A DNA stretch of 64,000 nt from Natrinema salaciae (GTDB lineage: Archaea > Halobacteriota > Halobacteria > Halobacteriales > Natrialbaceae). The notes beneath the pieces are model-generated. The model worked only from the letters and a program-made list of their open reading frames with translations, was not told where the DNA came from and made no database searches. The position numbers and the translations under genes were made by a program. The number at the start of each line of letters is the position of its first letter. The first letter of the stretch is position 1. Positions 51,841-61,772 of this stretch are shown here, in pieces. The DNA lies in NCBI RefSeq assembly GCF_900110865.1, contig NZ_FOFD01000003.1:62001-126000 (forward strand), given 5' to 3'.

Positions 51841-53679
51841 ATGGGTACGGGCATCGACTACGGGGAGTTCGACGAGGGACGGCACGTGAACTACTGGAAA
51901 CTCGACCGCACGCTCCAGCGCGAACTGCGTCGAGTGACCGATACCGAAACGTACGACTGGGCCGAGCCCCGGCTCACCGAGTTCGGCGAACTGATCGGCC
52001 ACACCGTCGCGGACAACGCCGATTACGTCGACGACCACGGGCCGGAACTCGAGACCTACGACAAATACGGGGACGTGAAGAACGCCGTCCGGTATCCCGC
52101 CGAGCAACTCGAGAGCGACGAACTGGTCTACGAGGCGGGTATCGTGGCCGACGCGTTCGAGGCCCCGCCCGGCCGCGACGAGCCGATGCCGATCAGTCAC
52201 TTCCTGGCGATGTTGCACCTGCTGTGTTACGCCGACGCCGGCTTCGGCTGCCCCGTCGCGATGACCGCCGGCGCGGCGCTGGTCCTCGAACGCTTCGACG
52301 ACGGTGACCTCGAGCCCTACTACCGGGGGCTCGTCAGCCGCGACTACGACGGGTTGATCGAGGGCGCGATGTTCCTCACCGAAGAGCAGGGTGGCAGCGA
52401 CGTGGGGGCGAACGAGACGACGGCGCGATACGACGAGACGGCCGGCTGCTGGCGGCTTACCGGCGAGAAGTGGTTCTGCTCGAACGTCGACGCCGAAGGG
52501 ACGCTCGCGCTCGCCCGAACCGCGGACGCGCCAGCGGGAACCGAGGGGCTCTCGATGTTCCTGGTCCCCCACAGCGACCCCGACGACGGGGTCATGACGA
52601 AGGGCGATCGGCGGGCGTTCGAGGGAGCACCGCCGGGCGACGCCGTAAACGACCAGCGGTACCGTCGGCTGAAGGACAAGCTCGGAACGATCGCCGTTCC
52701 GACCGGCGAAGTCGAGTTCGAGGACACGAAAGCCTTCCTCGTCGGCGAGACGGAGGCGGGCTTCGAACAGATGACCGAGATGCTGAACCTCGAGCGGCTC
52801 GCCAACGCCGCCGCCTCCTGTGGCGTCATGGGACGGGCCCTGCTCGAGAGCAGGGTTCAGGCCGCCACCCGGGAGGCGTTCGGAAAGACGGTCGACGAGT
52901 TCCCGCTGATGCGCGAGGACCTCGTCGACATGACCGTCGACTACGAGGCCGCGACGGCGTACGTCCACGAGGTCGGCCGGCTCTTCTCCGAGCGCGAGCG
53001 AGCGAGACGAAACGACCGCGAGAGCGACGACGCCGACGACACCTACCGACTGCTGCGATTGCTGATCCCGATCGCCAAGCTCCGGACGGGTCGGATGGCC
53101 GTCGACACCGCCTCCTACGCGATGGAGATTCAGGGTGGAAACGGCTACGTCGACGACTTCGTCACCAACCGCCTCCTCCGGGACGCACAGGTGCTGCCGA
53201 TCTGGGAGGGAACCGAGAACGTCCTCTCGCTCGACGCGATCCGCGCCATGGAGCGCGAGGACGCCCACGAACCGTTCACGCGCGTCGTCGAGGAGCGACT
53301 CGAGGCCGTCACCCATCCCGCGCTCGCGGACGCGGCCGACACCGTCGCCGACGAGTACGAGGAGTTGGCCGGGGCGCTGATCGCGCTGGCCGGCGAGGAC
53401 TCCGAGTACGCCCAGCTCTCGGCCAAGCGCCTCGCCCACTACGTCTTCGAGGTGTTCACCGCCGCGCTGTTGCTCGAGGAGGCACAGACCAGCCTCGAGA
53501 ACGGGGACGGACGGACGGCGATGGTCGCACGGCGGTTCGTCACGACGGAACTCGAAACGCGAGAGGCGCGCGGGATCACCGGCGGCGATCGGTTCGTTCT
53601 CGAGGCGTTCGAGCCGATCGTTCACCACGCGCCGGTCGATCCGGACGACCTCTCGCAGACGGTCACGGCGGACGACTGA
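51841..53679 (+). CDS. Acyl-CoA dehydrogenase family protein (long form)
   Basis: FAD enzyme of 612 residues, longer than the usual 380 because of an N-terminal extension and a C-terminal helical addition, like the AidB/long ACAD class. The FAD/substrate core includes MFLTEEQGGSDVGANETTAR, WFCSNVDAEGTLALARTADA and QIQGG-like MEIQGGNGYVDDFVTNRLLR. The probable catalytic glutamate is in LPIWEGTENVLSLD. The physiological role (fatty acid or branched acyl-CoA oxidation, or alkylated-DNA protection) cannot be decided. It lies between the SWIM protein and hjc; no thiolase or enoyl hydratase is nearby. Confidence 0.92.
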   Translation: MGTGIDYGEFDEGRHVNYWKLDRTLQRELRRVTDTETYDWAEPRLTEFGELIGHTVADNADYVDDHGPELETYDKYGDVKNAVRYPAEQLESDELVYEAGIVADAFEAPPGRDEPMPISHFLAMLHLLCYADAGFGCPVAMTAGAALVLERFDDGDLEPYYRGLVSRDYDGLIEGAMFLTEEQGGSDVGANETTARYDETAGCWRLTGEKWFCSNVDAEGTLALARTADAPAGTEGLSMFLVPHSDPDDGVMTKGDRRAFEGAPPGDAVNDQRYRRLKDKLGTIAVPTGEVEFEDTKAFLVGETEAGFEQMTEMLNLERLANAAASCGVMGRALLESRVQAATREAFGKTVDEFPLMREDLVDMTVDYEAATAYVHEVGRLFSERERARRNDRESDDADDTYRLLRLLIPIAKLRTGRMAVDTASYAMEIQGGNGYVDDFVTNRLLRDAQVLPIWEGTENVLSLDAIRAMEREDAHEPFTRVVEERLEAVTHPALADAADTVADEYEELAGALIALAGEDSEYAQLSAKRLAHYVFEVFTAALLLEEAQTSLENGDGRTAMVARRFVTTELETREARGITGGDRFVLEAFEPIVHHAPVDPDDLSQTVTADD

Positions 53680-53740
53680 GACGGTCGGCTGACAGTCAGG
53701 TTCGGCGACCCGCGATCCGTCTCGGGTGCACTGGCGGGCG

Positions 53741-54262
53741 TCACTCGAGCAGCGACGCCGCCTCGTCGACGTCCATGACGCCCTGCTGGACCGCGTTCAG
53801 CACGCGGAGAACGTCCTCGTCCGGGCCGTCGTCGCCGCCGTCGGCGACTTCCTCGAGCGTCACCTTCTCGGACCGCCCGGTGAACTCGGGGAAGTCGGTG
53901 CCCTCCGCGAGGGCGGTTTCCTTCTTGACGCGGTAGTTCCCGCCGTCCGTCACGTGGAGGTCGCCGGGGTGGAAGAAGTACCAGTCCTCGCGGTCGAAGC
54001 GGACGCCGATCCGGGGCTTCGCGCCGAAGTTTCGCGCGAAGAAGGTCAGCGCCTCGACCTCCTCGCCGGTGAGATAGATCGGATCGCCGGCGCTGGACTT
54101 CGCTTCGATCGCGTAGAACTGCTCGCCGTCGCCGGCGAGTACGTCGGGGAGTTCGCGTTCGGTCGCGGATCCGCTCGCGGGCGCACGCATCACCGCGAAG
54201 CCGGCCTCGTCGAGCGCGTTGACGAGTTCCCGCTCGCGTCGGTCGCCCTTCGCCTGAGACAT
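53741..54262 (-). CDS. hjc: Holliday junction resolvase Hjc
   Basis: Archaeal four-way junction endonuclease of 173 residues. [20 protein letters not shown] contains the first helix with Glu of the active site, the [19 protein letters not shown] segment contains the conserved Asp, and [19 protein letters not shown] is the E-x-K nuclease motif. The extra C-terminal part ([20 protein letters not shown]) is an acidic extension common in haloarchaea. It resolves recombination and stalled-fork intermediates. It ends facing the acyl-CoA dehydrogenase gene (convergent). The start was taken at MSQAKGD, before which the frame is a GC-rich promoter region. Confidence 0.95.
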   Translation of the reverse strand: MSQAKGDRRERELVNALDEAGFAVMRAPASGSATERELPDVLAGDGEQFYAIEAKSSAGDPIYLTGEEVEALTFFARNFGAKPRIGVRFDREDWYFFHPGDLHVTDGGNYRVKKETALAEGTDFPEFTGRSEKVTLEEVADGGDDGPDEDVLRVLNAVQQGVMDVDEAASLLE

Positions 54263-54463
54263 ACCGCCCTCTCTTCCGCGGGCGATAATAAAGGACCGGA
54301 CGGCGATGGATGGCGCGGTGAAAGTGGTCGCCCCTCGAGGGTGGGGACGGTAATTCATCCCGGTATCGAACGTCGGGGTGCGAAAACCGGGTTCAGTACA
54401 ACCACCAACGGAACTACCGGCCCTGCATCGATCGTGACGGAACGAGTATTACCTAACTACCTG

Positions 54464-54814
54464 CTATGAGACGGGTGTTCTAGCAGATCGTTCGGGGCCA
54501 TCTGCTATCTCCGCAGCAGCGTCAAACAGATCGTCTACGGGCTCGTCGTCGTGAAGAACAACCGTTTCGTCGCTCGCGTCGTGGCTGATAACGTCGGCTT
54601 CCGCTAACTGTGACAGATGAGTATGGTGCAGCCGAATGGAGGCGCGTTCACGGTGCTCGTCACTGATCTTGTCGAGTGAGATTTGATGTCTTCGAGCGGC
54701 GACCCGTTCTGCGAGTTCGCTCACAGTAGCTTCGCCGTCCTGCTTGCAGAGTTCGTGGAGGAGAAGCTGACGGTCAGCGCTGGCGAGGAGTCTAAACGCT
54801 TCCGTCCGTTCCAT
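54464..54814 (-). CDS. DUF7344-type winged-helix protein (116 aa)
   Basis: Helix-turn-helix protein, MERTEAFRLLASADRQLLLH. A helix-rich block (EATVSELAERVAARRHQISL) and ASIRLHHTHLSQLAEADVIS give the winged-helix DNA-binding surface; DETVVLHDDEP is the wing and the tail is acidic. This size and arrangement match the DUF7344-like regulators that occur in large numbers in haloarchaea, often near transporters and signalling genes. It lies between hjc and the CPBP gene. A target is not evident. Confidence 0.8.
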   Translation of the reverse strand: MERTEAFRLLASADRQLLLHELCKQDGEATVSELAERVAARRHQISLDKISDEHRERASIRLHHTHLSQLAEADVISHDASDETVVLHDDEPVDDLFDAAAEIADGPERSARTPVS

Positions 54815-54997
54815 ACGTGAGAAACCGATCTCAGACCGAGAGTGCCGCTTCCTATCCTATCAAGGTGTAACGATCTGAGATGCAAATATACGTACACGTC
54901 TACTTCTCACTCCGTCCGCTTCGGTTTCGATCGATATTCGGATTCCAAACCCGTCCCCGTGTCACGGCCCTGATAACGGTGACGACGACGGCTACAG

Positions 54998-55816
54998 CTA
55001 CAGCGGGACCGCCGCGAGAATCGCTTCACCGGTCGGCGCCGCCTCCTCGAGATCGTACTCAAGCGCGATGTAGAACAGGGCGAACTGGATGCCGTTGAAC
55101 GTGGCGTGGGCGGCAATCGGAACGAGGAGGTTCTCGCTTTTCGCGTAGAGGTAGCCGAAGATGAGCGCGCCGCCGAAAACGGTCATGATCGGCACTGAGG
55201 TCGCGAGCAGCGATGTCGAACTGAAGGCGTAGGAGGCGAAGTGGATCAGCGCGAAGATCGCGCTGGCGATAACGATCGCCTGTGTCTGACTGAACGCGTC
55301 GTAGAGGCGCTTCTGGACGATGTTCCGGAAGAGAAACTCCTCGGCCGGTGCGTTGAAGAAGAAGACGATGCCGATCATGATCAGGACCATCATCTGATCG
55401 TTCTCGATGTATCGCATCACCTCGTTCTCCGCGGACGGCAAGGAGAGAACGGTAACGACGACGTTCACGAGAATGTAGAACACGATCATGCTGGCGATCC
55501 CCGCGCCGACGTACATCCAGCCTCGTTTCGAGGGCATTCGGAGATCGACGTACGACCAGCCGCGGTCGGTAACGATCAGATAGATAGCGCCGGCCAGGAT
55601 CATGCCGACGAAGTTCAGGGTCAAAAGCGCCGTTCGACCGGCGATCGACGCCTCCGCCGGTGCGTTGAGCAATGCCGGATCGAACAGAAACGCGGGCAGC
55701 GTCGTGACGTTCGGCGCGACGATGACGCCGAAGATCGTCAGGCCGATGGCGACAAGCGTCGATCGCAGCGGCGCAGCATCGCGATCCGTGCGACGGTCGC
55801 GAGCGGGTGTTTCCAT
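54998..55816 (-). CDS. CPBP-family intramembrane glutamic endopeptidase
   Basis: Multi-pass membrane protein of 272 residues of the CAAX/bacteriocin-processing (CPBP) family. The catalytic motifs are visible: NAPAEEFLFRNIVQKR (EExxxR, near residue 155), FALIHFASYAF (FxxxH) and AAHATFNGIQFAL (HxxxN/B). The N-terminal helix VAIGLTIFGVIVAPNVTTLP and others give about eight TM segments. These enzymes cleave membrane-embedded substrates or give immunity against peptides; the substrate is unknown. It lies alone between the winged-helix and the PAS regulator genes. Confidence 0.9.
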   Translation of the reverse strand: METPARDRRTDRDAAPLRSTLVAIGLTIFGVIVAPNVTTLPAFLFDPALLNAPAEASIAGRTALLTLNFVGMILAGAIYLIVTDRGWSYVDLRMPSKRGWMYVGAGIASMIVFYILVNVVVTVLSLPSAENEVMRYIENDQMMVLIMIGIVFFFNAPAEEFLFRNIVQKRLYDAFSQTQAIVIASAIFALIHFASYAFSSTSLLATSVPIMTVFGGALIFGYLYAKSENLLVPIAAHATFNGIQFALFYIALEYDLEEAAPTGEAILAAVPL

Positions 55817-55912
55817 GGGTCCAGCTACGGCCGGGCGATCCTTGGGTGTTCCTTTCCGGTTCGACTCGGCGCAGGGGCCGGTTCGCCGACCCCCGTTCGG
55901 CCTCGCCCGCGC

Positions 55913-58900
55913 TCACTCGGCGGGGACCGGGACTTCGTCCTCGAATAACTGCGCTAACAGCCGCTGCTGGCCGACCCGAAGGTGCCGGTTGACCGTCGGC
56001 TGCGTCACCTCGAGCATGTCGGCGATCTCCTCGCCGGTGCTCTCGCGGGGCCACTCGAAGAAGCCGGCGAAGTAGGCCGTTCGCAACACCTCGAGCTGGC
56101 GGTCGGTCAGCGCGTCGAACAGGGACGTGACGAGTTCGCTTCGCGTACCCATGGTGCGTTCGACGTGACGGCGGGCCTGGAGTTCGACGGTCGGGTACCG
56201 GTCGCGGAGTAGCTCGACGAACTCGCGGACGTCGGTGCCCGTGGGCACGTCGACGACGAGTTCCAGTTCGTCGCCGTCGGCCCGCATCGAGCGCGGGCTG
56301 CCGCCGTGACGGACCAGCCGCGAGGCGACGACGTCGCCGGCGACGGTCGCCTCGAAGCGACAGTCGCCGTCGCGCTCGCTGATCAGTCGGTACGCCGCGA
56401 CCGAGACGAGGTCGTCGAGGGCCGCCCGCACGTCCTCGGCCGGGACCCCGCTCGTTTCGAAGAACAGTAGCGTCTCGTCGGCGGAGTGGGTGCCGAGGCC
56501 CTCGTACTCGACGCCTGCCCCCGTCGCGGTCGCGATCCGTGAGAGGAGGTTGTCCGCACCCTCGATCCGGAGCGTGAGTTCGAGCAGTCGTTCGGCGTGG
56601 AGCGCTTCCCGCGTTTTCACCGCGGTGATCGCGTTCGCGATTCCCGCACCGAGCTCCGTCAACACCGTCCGCTCGAGGTCGCCGAACGCGTCCGGTTCGT
56701 CGGCATAGACCGTGAGGACGCCGTAGGTGTACTCAGCGTGCGAGAGCGGAACGCTGATGACCGACTGGAAGCCGCGGTCCACCGCCTGTCGCCGCCACAC
56801 CTCGTCTTGGAGTTCCTCGACGGCGTTCGAGACGACGGTCGGGGCCTCGCTCCGGGCGGTTCGGAGGGCCGGCTCGGTCGAGCCGTCGTATTCGAGGGAG
56901 ACGGTGTCCAAGTACTCCTGTGCTGATCCGGCCCATGCACGGGGCTCGAGCCGTGTCCCGCTCGGATCGTGCGTCCCGATCCACGCGAAGGAGACGGTGT
57001 CCGCCTCGAGCAGTCGTTCGGCGACGGTGCGCTCGATCTCCTCGCGGCTGTCGGCACCGATGAGCGACTGGTCGATCCGGCGGATGAGTTCCGTGATCTC
57101 GATCTGACGGTTGAGTCGCCGGTTGCGGTCCTCGAGTTCGGCTTCCCGTTCGCGGAGACTGGCCTCGCTCTCGAGGCGATCGAACGCCGCTTCGGTCGTG
57201 GCCACGAGCGTCTCCATCAACCGTCGAGCTTCGGCGTCGATCGTCTCGGTATCGGACGCGACCACGAAGACGCCGTGATCGCCGACCGGGACGACGACCC
57301 CGCTTTCGACGGCCGGCCCGAAGACCTGCGATCGATCGAACGACGCCGGGTCGTCGACGACCGTCCCCGTCCCGGTCACGTAGGCGTTCCAGACGACGGA
57401 GTCGCTGTCGCCGACGGCGACCGACGGCGGGCCCCGACAGAGGGATGCGAACGCGTCGGTGTGTGCAGTGGGTTCGAACCGGCTGGCCGCGGGGTCGAGC
57501 CGATAGATCGCCACGCCCGATGCGTCGAGGATGTCCGCGGCCGTCTCGGTGACGAGCTCCGCAACCTCCCGTTCGGTATCGGTCCCGAGCAGGTCGCGCG
57601 CGGCGTCGTGAAGCGACTCGAGGGCGAGTTCGCGGTCTTTCCGCTGGGTGATGTCGTTGTTGATCCCGACCAAGCGCCTGCCCCCCTCCTCGTCGCTCAC
57701 GAGTCGACCGCGGGAGCCGACCCAGATCAGGGTCCCGTCCTCGCGTCGTAACCTGTACTCCGTCTGGAACAGTCCGCCGCTCTCGATCACCCGGTCCGCT
57801 GCCGCCTCGATCTGGGGGACGTCGTCCGGATGGACGCGTCGTTTGAAGTCCTCGAACGTTCCCCCGAACGAACCGGGCTCGAGCCCCACGAGCCGCTCGA
57901 GCGTCTCGTTCCAGTCGACCGTGTCGGTCTCCAGGTTCCACTCCCAGACGCCGGTGTTCGTCCCCTCCAGTGCGAGTTCGAGCCGACGTTTCGTCTCCCG
58001 GAGGTCGCGTTCGCGTTCCTTCCGTTCCGTGATGTCGCGACTGATCGCGATGAACCGATTCTCGTTCTCGAGTTCGATACAGATCAGGTGGACTTCGACG
58101 GGGAACGTCGAACCGTCGCGACGCCGATACAGACCCTCGAACTTTCGCCGCTCGCCCACCGACAGTTCCTCGAGCAGCGCCTGAACCTCGTCCGCGTCGA
58201 AGCGAATGTCGTACTCCCAGATGTTCGTCCCGATCAGCTCGCTCTCGGCGTAGCCCAGCTCGTCGGCGATCCGGCGGTTCGCGTCGATCACCGTTCCCGC
58301 CGTATCGAGCACGTCGACCATATCGGGGGAGTTCTCGAACAGCGCTTCGAGCCGCGCGCTCGTCGTTTCCAGTCGGCGTTCGCGTTCCTTTCGCTCGGTG
58401 ATGTCCCGGACGACGCCCGCGGTCCCGACGAACTCGCCGTCCGTCATCGGTAACAGCGCGATGTGGTTCTCCACGTCGATCACGTCCCCGTCGACGGTCT
58501 CGAGGCCGATTTCGACGGTCCGGGAGGGCTCGTCGGATCGGAGCAGTTCCCGGATCATCTCCTGGGCGCGCTCGACGCCGTCCGACGGGATCACCGTCGC
58601 CGCGGGCTCGCCGATCAGCGCGTCCGGCTCGTACCCGAGGATCGGCGTGACCGCGTCGTTCACGAACTGGAAACGCCCCGCCGAGTCGAGCGTGTACACC
58701 AGTTCGTCGAGTGCCTGGATGATCGTCTCGAAGCGCTCGAGCTCCCGTTCGCGCTCCTTGCGCTCGGTGATGTCCTGGATCGAACCGCGGATGGCGACGA
58801 CCTCGTCGCCCTCGGAAATGGGTTCACCGATGATCCGCATCCACCGTTCGGAGCCGTCGGCGGTGTACATCCTGGCCTCGTGGTCGTACATCTCGTCGTC

Positions 58901-61243
58901 CTCGATCGCGGTCTCGACCGCCGACAGGGCGCGCTCGCGGTCGTCCGGGTGGTAGAACTGCACGGCGTCCGCCGGGCCGATGTCCGTCTCGGGGGAGACA
59001 CTGAACAGCCGATAGAGCCCCTCAGTGACCGTCAACTCGTACTCCTCGGACCGGACGTCGAGCTCCCAGCCGGCGACCCTCGCCATCTGCTGCGCCTGTT
59101 CGAGCAGGCCCGTCGTCCGCTCGAGTTCCCGCTCGCGTTCCTTGCTATCGGTGATGTCGAAGACCGCACCGTGGACGGTTTCGCCGTCGACGGACGGTTC
59201 GGCCGTCGCCCGGACCCATCGCTCGGCTCCGTCCTCGGTGAGGATACGGTGCTCGGTGGTGAACCCCTCGCCCGTTTCGAGTGCCCGCTCGAACAGCTCC
59301 TGCATGCGCTCGCGGTCGTCGGGGTGGATGTACTGGGTGCCCTCGGAGAGGGTCAGGCGCGCTTTACGATCGTCCGCTCGCTCGCGCTCCCGCTCGAAAA
59401 TTTCGTACATCTGGTCGGTCCAGGTCCCGTCGTACGGCGGCTCGCCGGACAGATCGAGCTCCCACCCGCCGACCCCCGCGATACGCTGGGTCTGGCCGAG
59501 GAGTTCGCTGGTCCGCTCGAGTTCCCGCTCGCGCTCCTTGCGCTCGGTGATGTCCTGAATGGAGCCCCAGATTCTGCCGACCTCGTCGCCGTCGACCACG
59601 GGCTCGCCGATCGTCCGAACCCACCGGCAGTCGCCGTCCGGCGTCACCACCCGCAGTTCGAGATCGTAGCGCTCGCCGTCCTCGAGCGCCGCGTCGACCG
59701 CGTCCTCGATTCGGTGGCGGTCGTCGGGATGGTACAACTCGAGGGCACGGTCCGTATCGACGGCCTCGCCGATCGGAACGCCGTGAATCCGGTACACCTC
59801 GTCGGTCCACTCCAGTTCGGGCGGGTCGCAGGTCGCGTCGAGCTCCCAGGCACCCACGTTCGCCGATCGCTGTGCCTGAGTGAGCATCCGCCGCGTCCGC
59901 TCGAGCTTTCGCTCGCGAGCCTTCCGCTCGGAGATGTCGCGACCGACGCCGGCGACCACCCGGTTTCCGTCCGGATCGTCGAACGCCGTCGCGACCAACT
60001 CGTACGGGACGGTGTCGCCCGACGCTGTCAGAAATTCCGTCTCCATCCGCGCGCTGCCCTCCTCGAGGACGTCCCGGAGCCCCGCTCGGACGCGCTCGAA
60101 CTCGGCTTCGCTGAAGGGGACGATACCCTCCTCCCGAATCTCGTCGACCGTGTATCCGGTCACCTCGCGGAAGGTCTCGTTGGCCCGCTGGAGGACCATG
60201 TCCTCGTCGAGGACGTAGAACACGTCGTCGAGGGAGTTCAGGACGTTGTCGGTGAACGCCTTGTAGCGCTCGAGGCGTCGCTGTCGCTCGCGGATCGTCC
60301 GAACGTGCTCCCGGCGTTCGAACATCTGGCTCACCCACCGAGTCATCAGATCGACGAACGACTTTTCCGCCGGCGTGAACGGTCGATCCCGGGGATCGGA
60401 GTTCAGGAAACAGAGCGTCCCGTAGAGGTCGCCTTCGACGAGAATTTTCCCGCCGACGTAGCAGCTGATGCCGACGTCCTCGGCGGCCGGATGCTCGTCC
60501 CACCCCTCCGCGGCAGCGTCGTAGATCCCCAGGATACCGTCGGATTCGATGGTCTCCTGGCAGAAGGTCCGTGGGAGATCCAGCTCCGCCACGTCGGATG
60601 CGAACTCATGCTCGACGACCGTCTCGAGCTCGTACCCGCCGTCGTCCTCGTCGATCTGAGTGATGAGTCCCGTCTCGAGCCCGAGTCGCTCGCACCCCAG
60701 CTCGAGCAATCGGCGGATCTTCGCGTCGCTCTCGAGGTCCGTATCGGCGGTGATCCGGTACAGTTCCTTTCGGTAGCGTTCGCTCTCGGCGCGCCGCCGT
60801 TCGCGATCGCGGATCGTGGCTGTCAGCTCGTCGACGACGGCCGAAAGGCGGCCGATCTCGTCGTCCCGGTCGATCGTGAAGTCGACGGGCTCGTCGAGAT
60901 CGGTGAGCCCCTCGCCGTCGTCGACGCCGTCTCGGTCCGCGCGGTCGCCGCCGGCGTCGGCCGCAAACGAGGCGGGTTCTCCGCGGTCGAGACGCGAGAC
61001 GAACTGCTCGAGTTCGTCGGTCAGTCGCTCGATATCGCTCGCTCGATCGGAGCCACTCCGTGTGACGAGCCCGAGGAGCAGAATTCCCGGTCCCGACGCC
61101 GGACCGAGCCCCGGCGTCGTGACGGCAGAAAGCAGTGTCTCGGCACCGATCCCGAGCAGTATGCCGGCCACACCGACCAGGACCACGACCGCACCTCGCG
61201 TCACACCCCCGTGCGCCCTCGTGTGGACCGCGATATCGACCAT
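55913..61243 (-). CDS. Giant PAS/GAF multi-sensor with bat-type HTH
   Basis: A 1776-residue sensory regulator. Two N-terminal TM helices (about 17-64, VVVLVGVAGILLGIGAETLL) precede a HAMP-like linker. Then come GAF1 (about 165-320), seven PAS domains (starting near 327, 453, 581, 714, 836, 963, 1090; each ends in DITERKERERELE), two further GAF domains (about 1206 and 1386), a bacterio-opsin activator-like domain (about 1546) and a C-terminal HTH (TDRQLEVLRTAYFAGFFEWP, about 1709-1770). There is no histidine-kinase domain, so it is an output-type transcription regulator of the bacterio-opsin activator class. The start MVDIAVHTRAHGG avoids an extension into intergenic DNA. It is divergent from the HalOD1 gene. 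Confidence 0.92.
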   Translation of the reverse strand: MVDIAVHTRAHGGVTRGAVVVLVGVAGILLGIGAETLLSAVTTPGLGPASGPGILLLGLVTRSGSDRASDIERLTDELEQFVSRLDRGEPASFAADAGGDRADRDGVDDGEGLTDLDEPVDFTIDRDDEIGRLSAVVDELTATIRDRERRRAESERYRKELYRITADTDLESDAKIRRLLELGCERLGLETGLITQIDEDDGGYELETVVEHEFASDVAELDLPRTFCQETIESDGILGIYDAAAEGWDEHPAAEDVGISCYVGGKILVEGDLYGTLCFLNSDPRDRPFTPAEKSFVDLMTRWVSQMFERREHVRTIRERQRRLERYKAFTDNVLNSLDDVFYVLDEDMVLQRANETFREVTGYTVDEIREEGIVPFSEAEFERVRAGLRDVLEEGSARMETEFLTASGDTVPYELVATAFDDPDGNRVVAGVGRDISERKARERKLERTRRMLTQAQRSANVGAWELDATCDPPELEWTDEVYRIHGVPIGEAVDTDRALELYHPDDRHRIEDAVDAALEDGERYDLELRVVTPDGDCRWVRTIGEPVVDGDEVGRIWGSIQDITERKERERELERTSELLGQTQRIAGVGGWELDLSGEPPYDGTWTDQMYEIFERERERADDRKARLTLSEGTQYIHPDDRERMQELFERALETGEGFTTEHRILTEDGAERWVRATAEPSVDGETVHGAVFDITDSKERERELERTTGLLEQAQQMARVAGWELDVRSEEYELTVTEGLYRLFSVSPETDIGPADAVQFYHPDDRERALSAVETAIEDDEMYDHEARMYTADGSERWMRIIGEPISEGDEVVAIRGSIQDITERKERERELERFETIIQALDELVYTLDSAGRFQFVNDAVTPILGYEPDALIGEPAATVIPSDGVERAQEMIRELLRSDEPSRTVEIGLETVDGDVIDVENHIALLPMTDGEFVGTAGVVRDITERKERERRLETTSARLEALFENSPDMVDVLDTAGTVIDANRRIADELGYAESELIGTNIWEYDIRFDADEVQALLEELSVGERRKFEGLYRRRDGSTFPVEVHLICIELENENRFIAISRDITERKERERDLRETKRRLELALEGTNTGVWEWNLETDTVDWNETLERLVGLEPGSFGGTFEDFKRRVHPDDVPQIEAAADRVIESGGLFQTEYRLRREDGTLIWVGSRGRLVSDEEGGRRLVGINNDITQRKDRELALESLHDAARDLLGTDTEREVAELVTETAADILDASGVAIYRLDPAASRFEPTAHTDAFASLCRGPPSVAVGDSDSVVWNAYVTGTGTVVDDPASFDRSQVFGPAVESGVVVPVGDHGVFVVASDTETIDAEARRLMETLVATTEAAFDRLESEASLREREAELEDRNRRLNRQIEITELIRRIDQSLIGADSREEIERTVAERLLEADTVSFAWIGTHDPSGTRLEPRAWAGSAQEYLDTVSLEYDGSTEPALRTARSEAPTVVSNAVEELQDEVWRRQAVDRGFQSVISVPLSHAEYTYGVLTVYADEPDAFGDLERTVLTELGAGIANAITAVKTREALHAERLLELTLRIEGADNLLSRIATATGAGVEYEGLGTHSADETLLFFETSGVPAEDVRAALDDLVSVAAYRLISERDGDCRFEATVAGDVVASRLVRHGGSPRSMRADGDELELVVDVPTGTDVREFVELLRDRYPTVELQARRHVERTMGTRSELVTSLFDALTDRQLEVLRTAYFAGFFEWPRESTGEEIADMLEVTQPTVNRHLRVGQQRLLAQLFEDEVPVPAE
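58734..58777. repeat. PAS-linker repeat, copy A
   Basis: A 44-base stretch encoding the end of PAS4 and the linker into PAS5 (DITERKERERELER-type). It matches the stretch at 59514-59557 in 42 of 44 bases. The two copies are 780 bases, or 260 codons, apart. Confidence 0.8.
59514..59557. repeat. PAS-linker repeat, copy B
   Basis: Same 44-base linker sequence at the junction of PAS2 and PAS3. Exchange between the two copies would remove or add two PAS domains without changing the frame. Weaker copies lie near 58380 and 59120. Confidence 0.8.
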
Positions 61244-61445
61244 GGCCCCTCCTAGGGAGCGATCGATTATGATACGCGTGGTTGGTTCCACTCCGGCTCG
61301 GACAAATTTCACGGGCCGTCGGTGCTCGATCACCGCGCAGTCACGCGGTTTTGCCGAAATACTATACACGTAGCGTCGCCTTCGAAGGCGGATTACATGT
61401 ATAACGAGCAGGCGGATACCGTCCGATCACGTTCGTTCACCCGAG

Positions 61446-61703
61446 ATGCCCGGAACTACGCTAGATACTCACAGCGATTCTATCAGTCTACGAATCGTCG
61501 ACGCGATCGCGGAGGCGACCGACACCGACGTCTACGAACTCGAGCCGCTGTACAACGTCGTCGATCCGGAGGCGCTCGATCAGCTCTTCCGACCCGACTC
61601 GGCGGTCGACATCCGTGTAGAATTCGAGTACGGCGGGCTGCTCGTCGAAGTCCGGAGCGACGGTACCGTCGTAATCGACGGGACGGTCCATGCGAGCGAC
61701 TAG
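61446..61703 (+). CDS. HalOD1 output domain protein (85 aa)
   Basis: Small HalOD1 protein, MPGTTLDTHSDSISLRIVDA, with the core AIAEATDTDVYELEPLYNVV, DPEALDQLFRPDSAV and LVEVRSDGTVVIDGTV. Acidic, soluble. It is the second HalOD1 gene of the window and sits divergently next to the giant PAS regulator and directly before a receiver-like/PAS gene, so it may belong to a signalling module. Length and pattern match single-domain haloarchaeal HalOD1 proteins. Its mechanism is not known. Confidence 0.85.
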   Translation: MPGTTLDTHSDSISLRIVDAIAEATDTDVYELEPLYNVVDPEALDQLFRPDSAVDIRVEFEYGGLLVEVRSDGTVVIDGTVHASD

Positions 61704-61772
61704 CCGAGGTCGGCTCGACGCACCCACGACTGCCGACAGTGGGACGGTGACTCCTGGACGCGGATCGAACCG

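Noticed and set aside
58463-61255. Antisense 930-codon frame across the PAS regulator
   Set aside because: Shadow of the periodic PAS sequence. Repeated leucine/valine/glycine runs follow from the repeats on the other strand.
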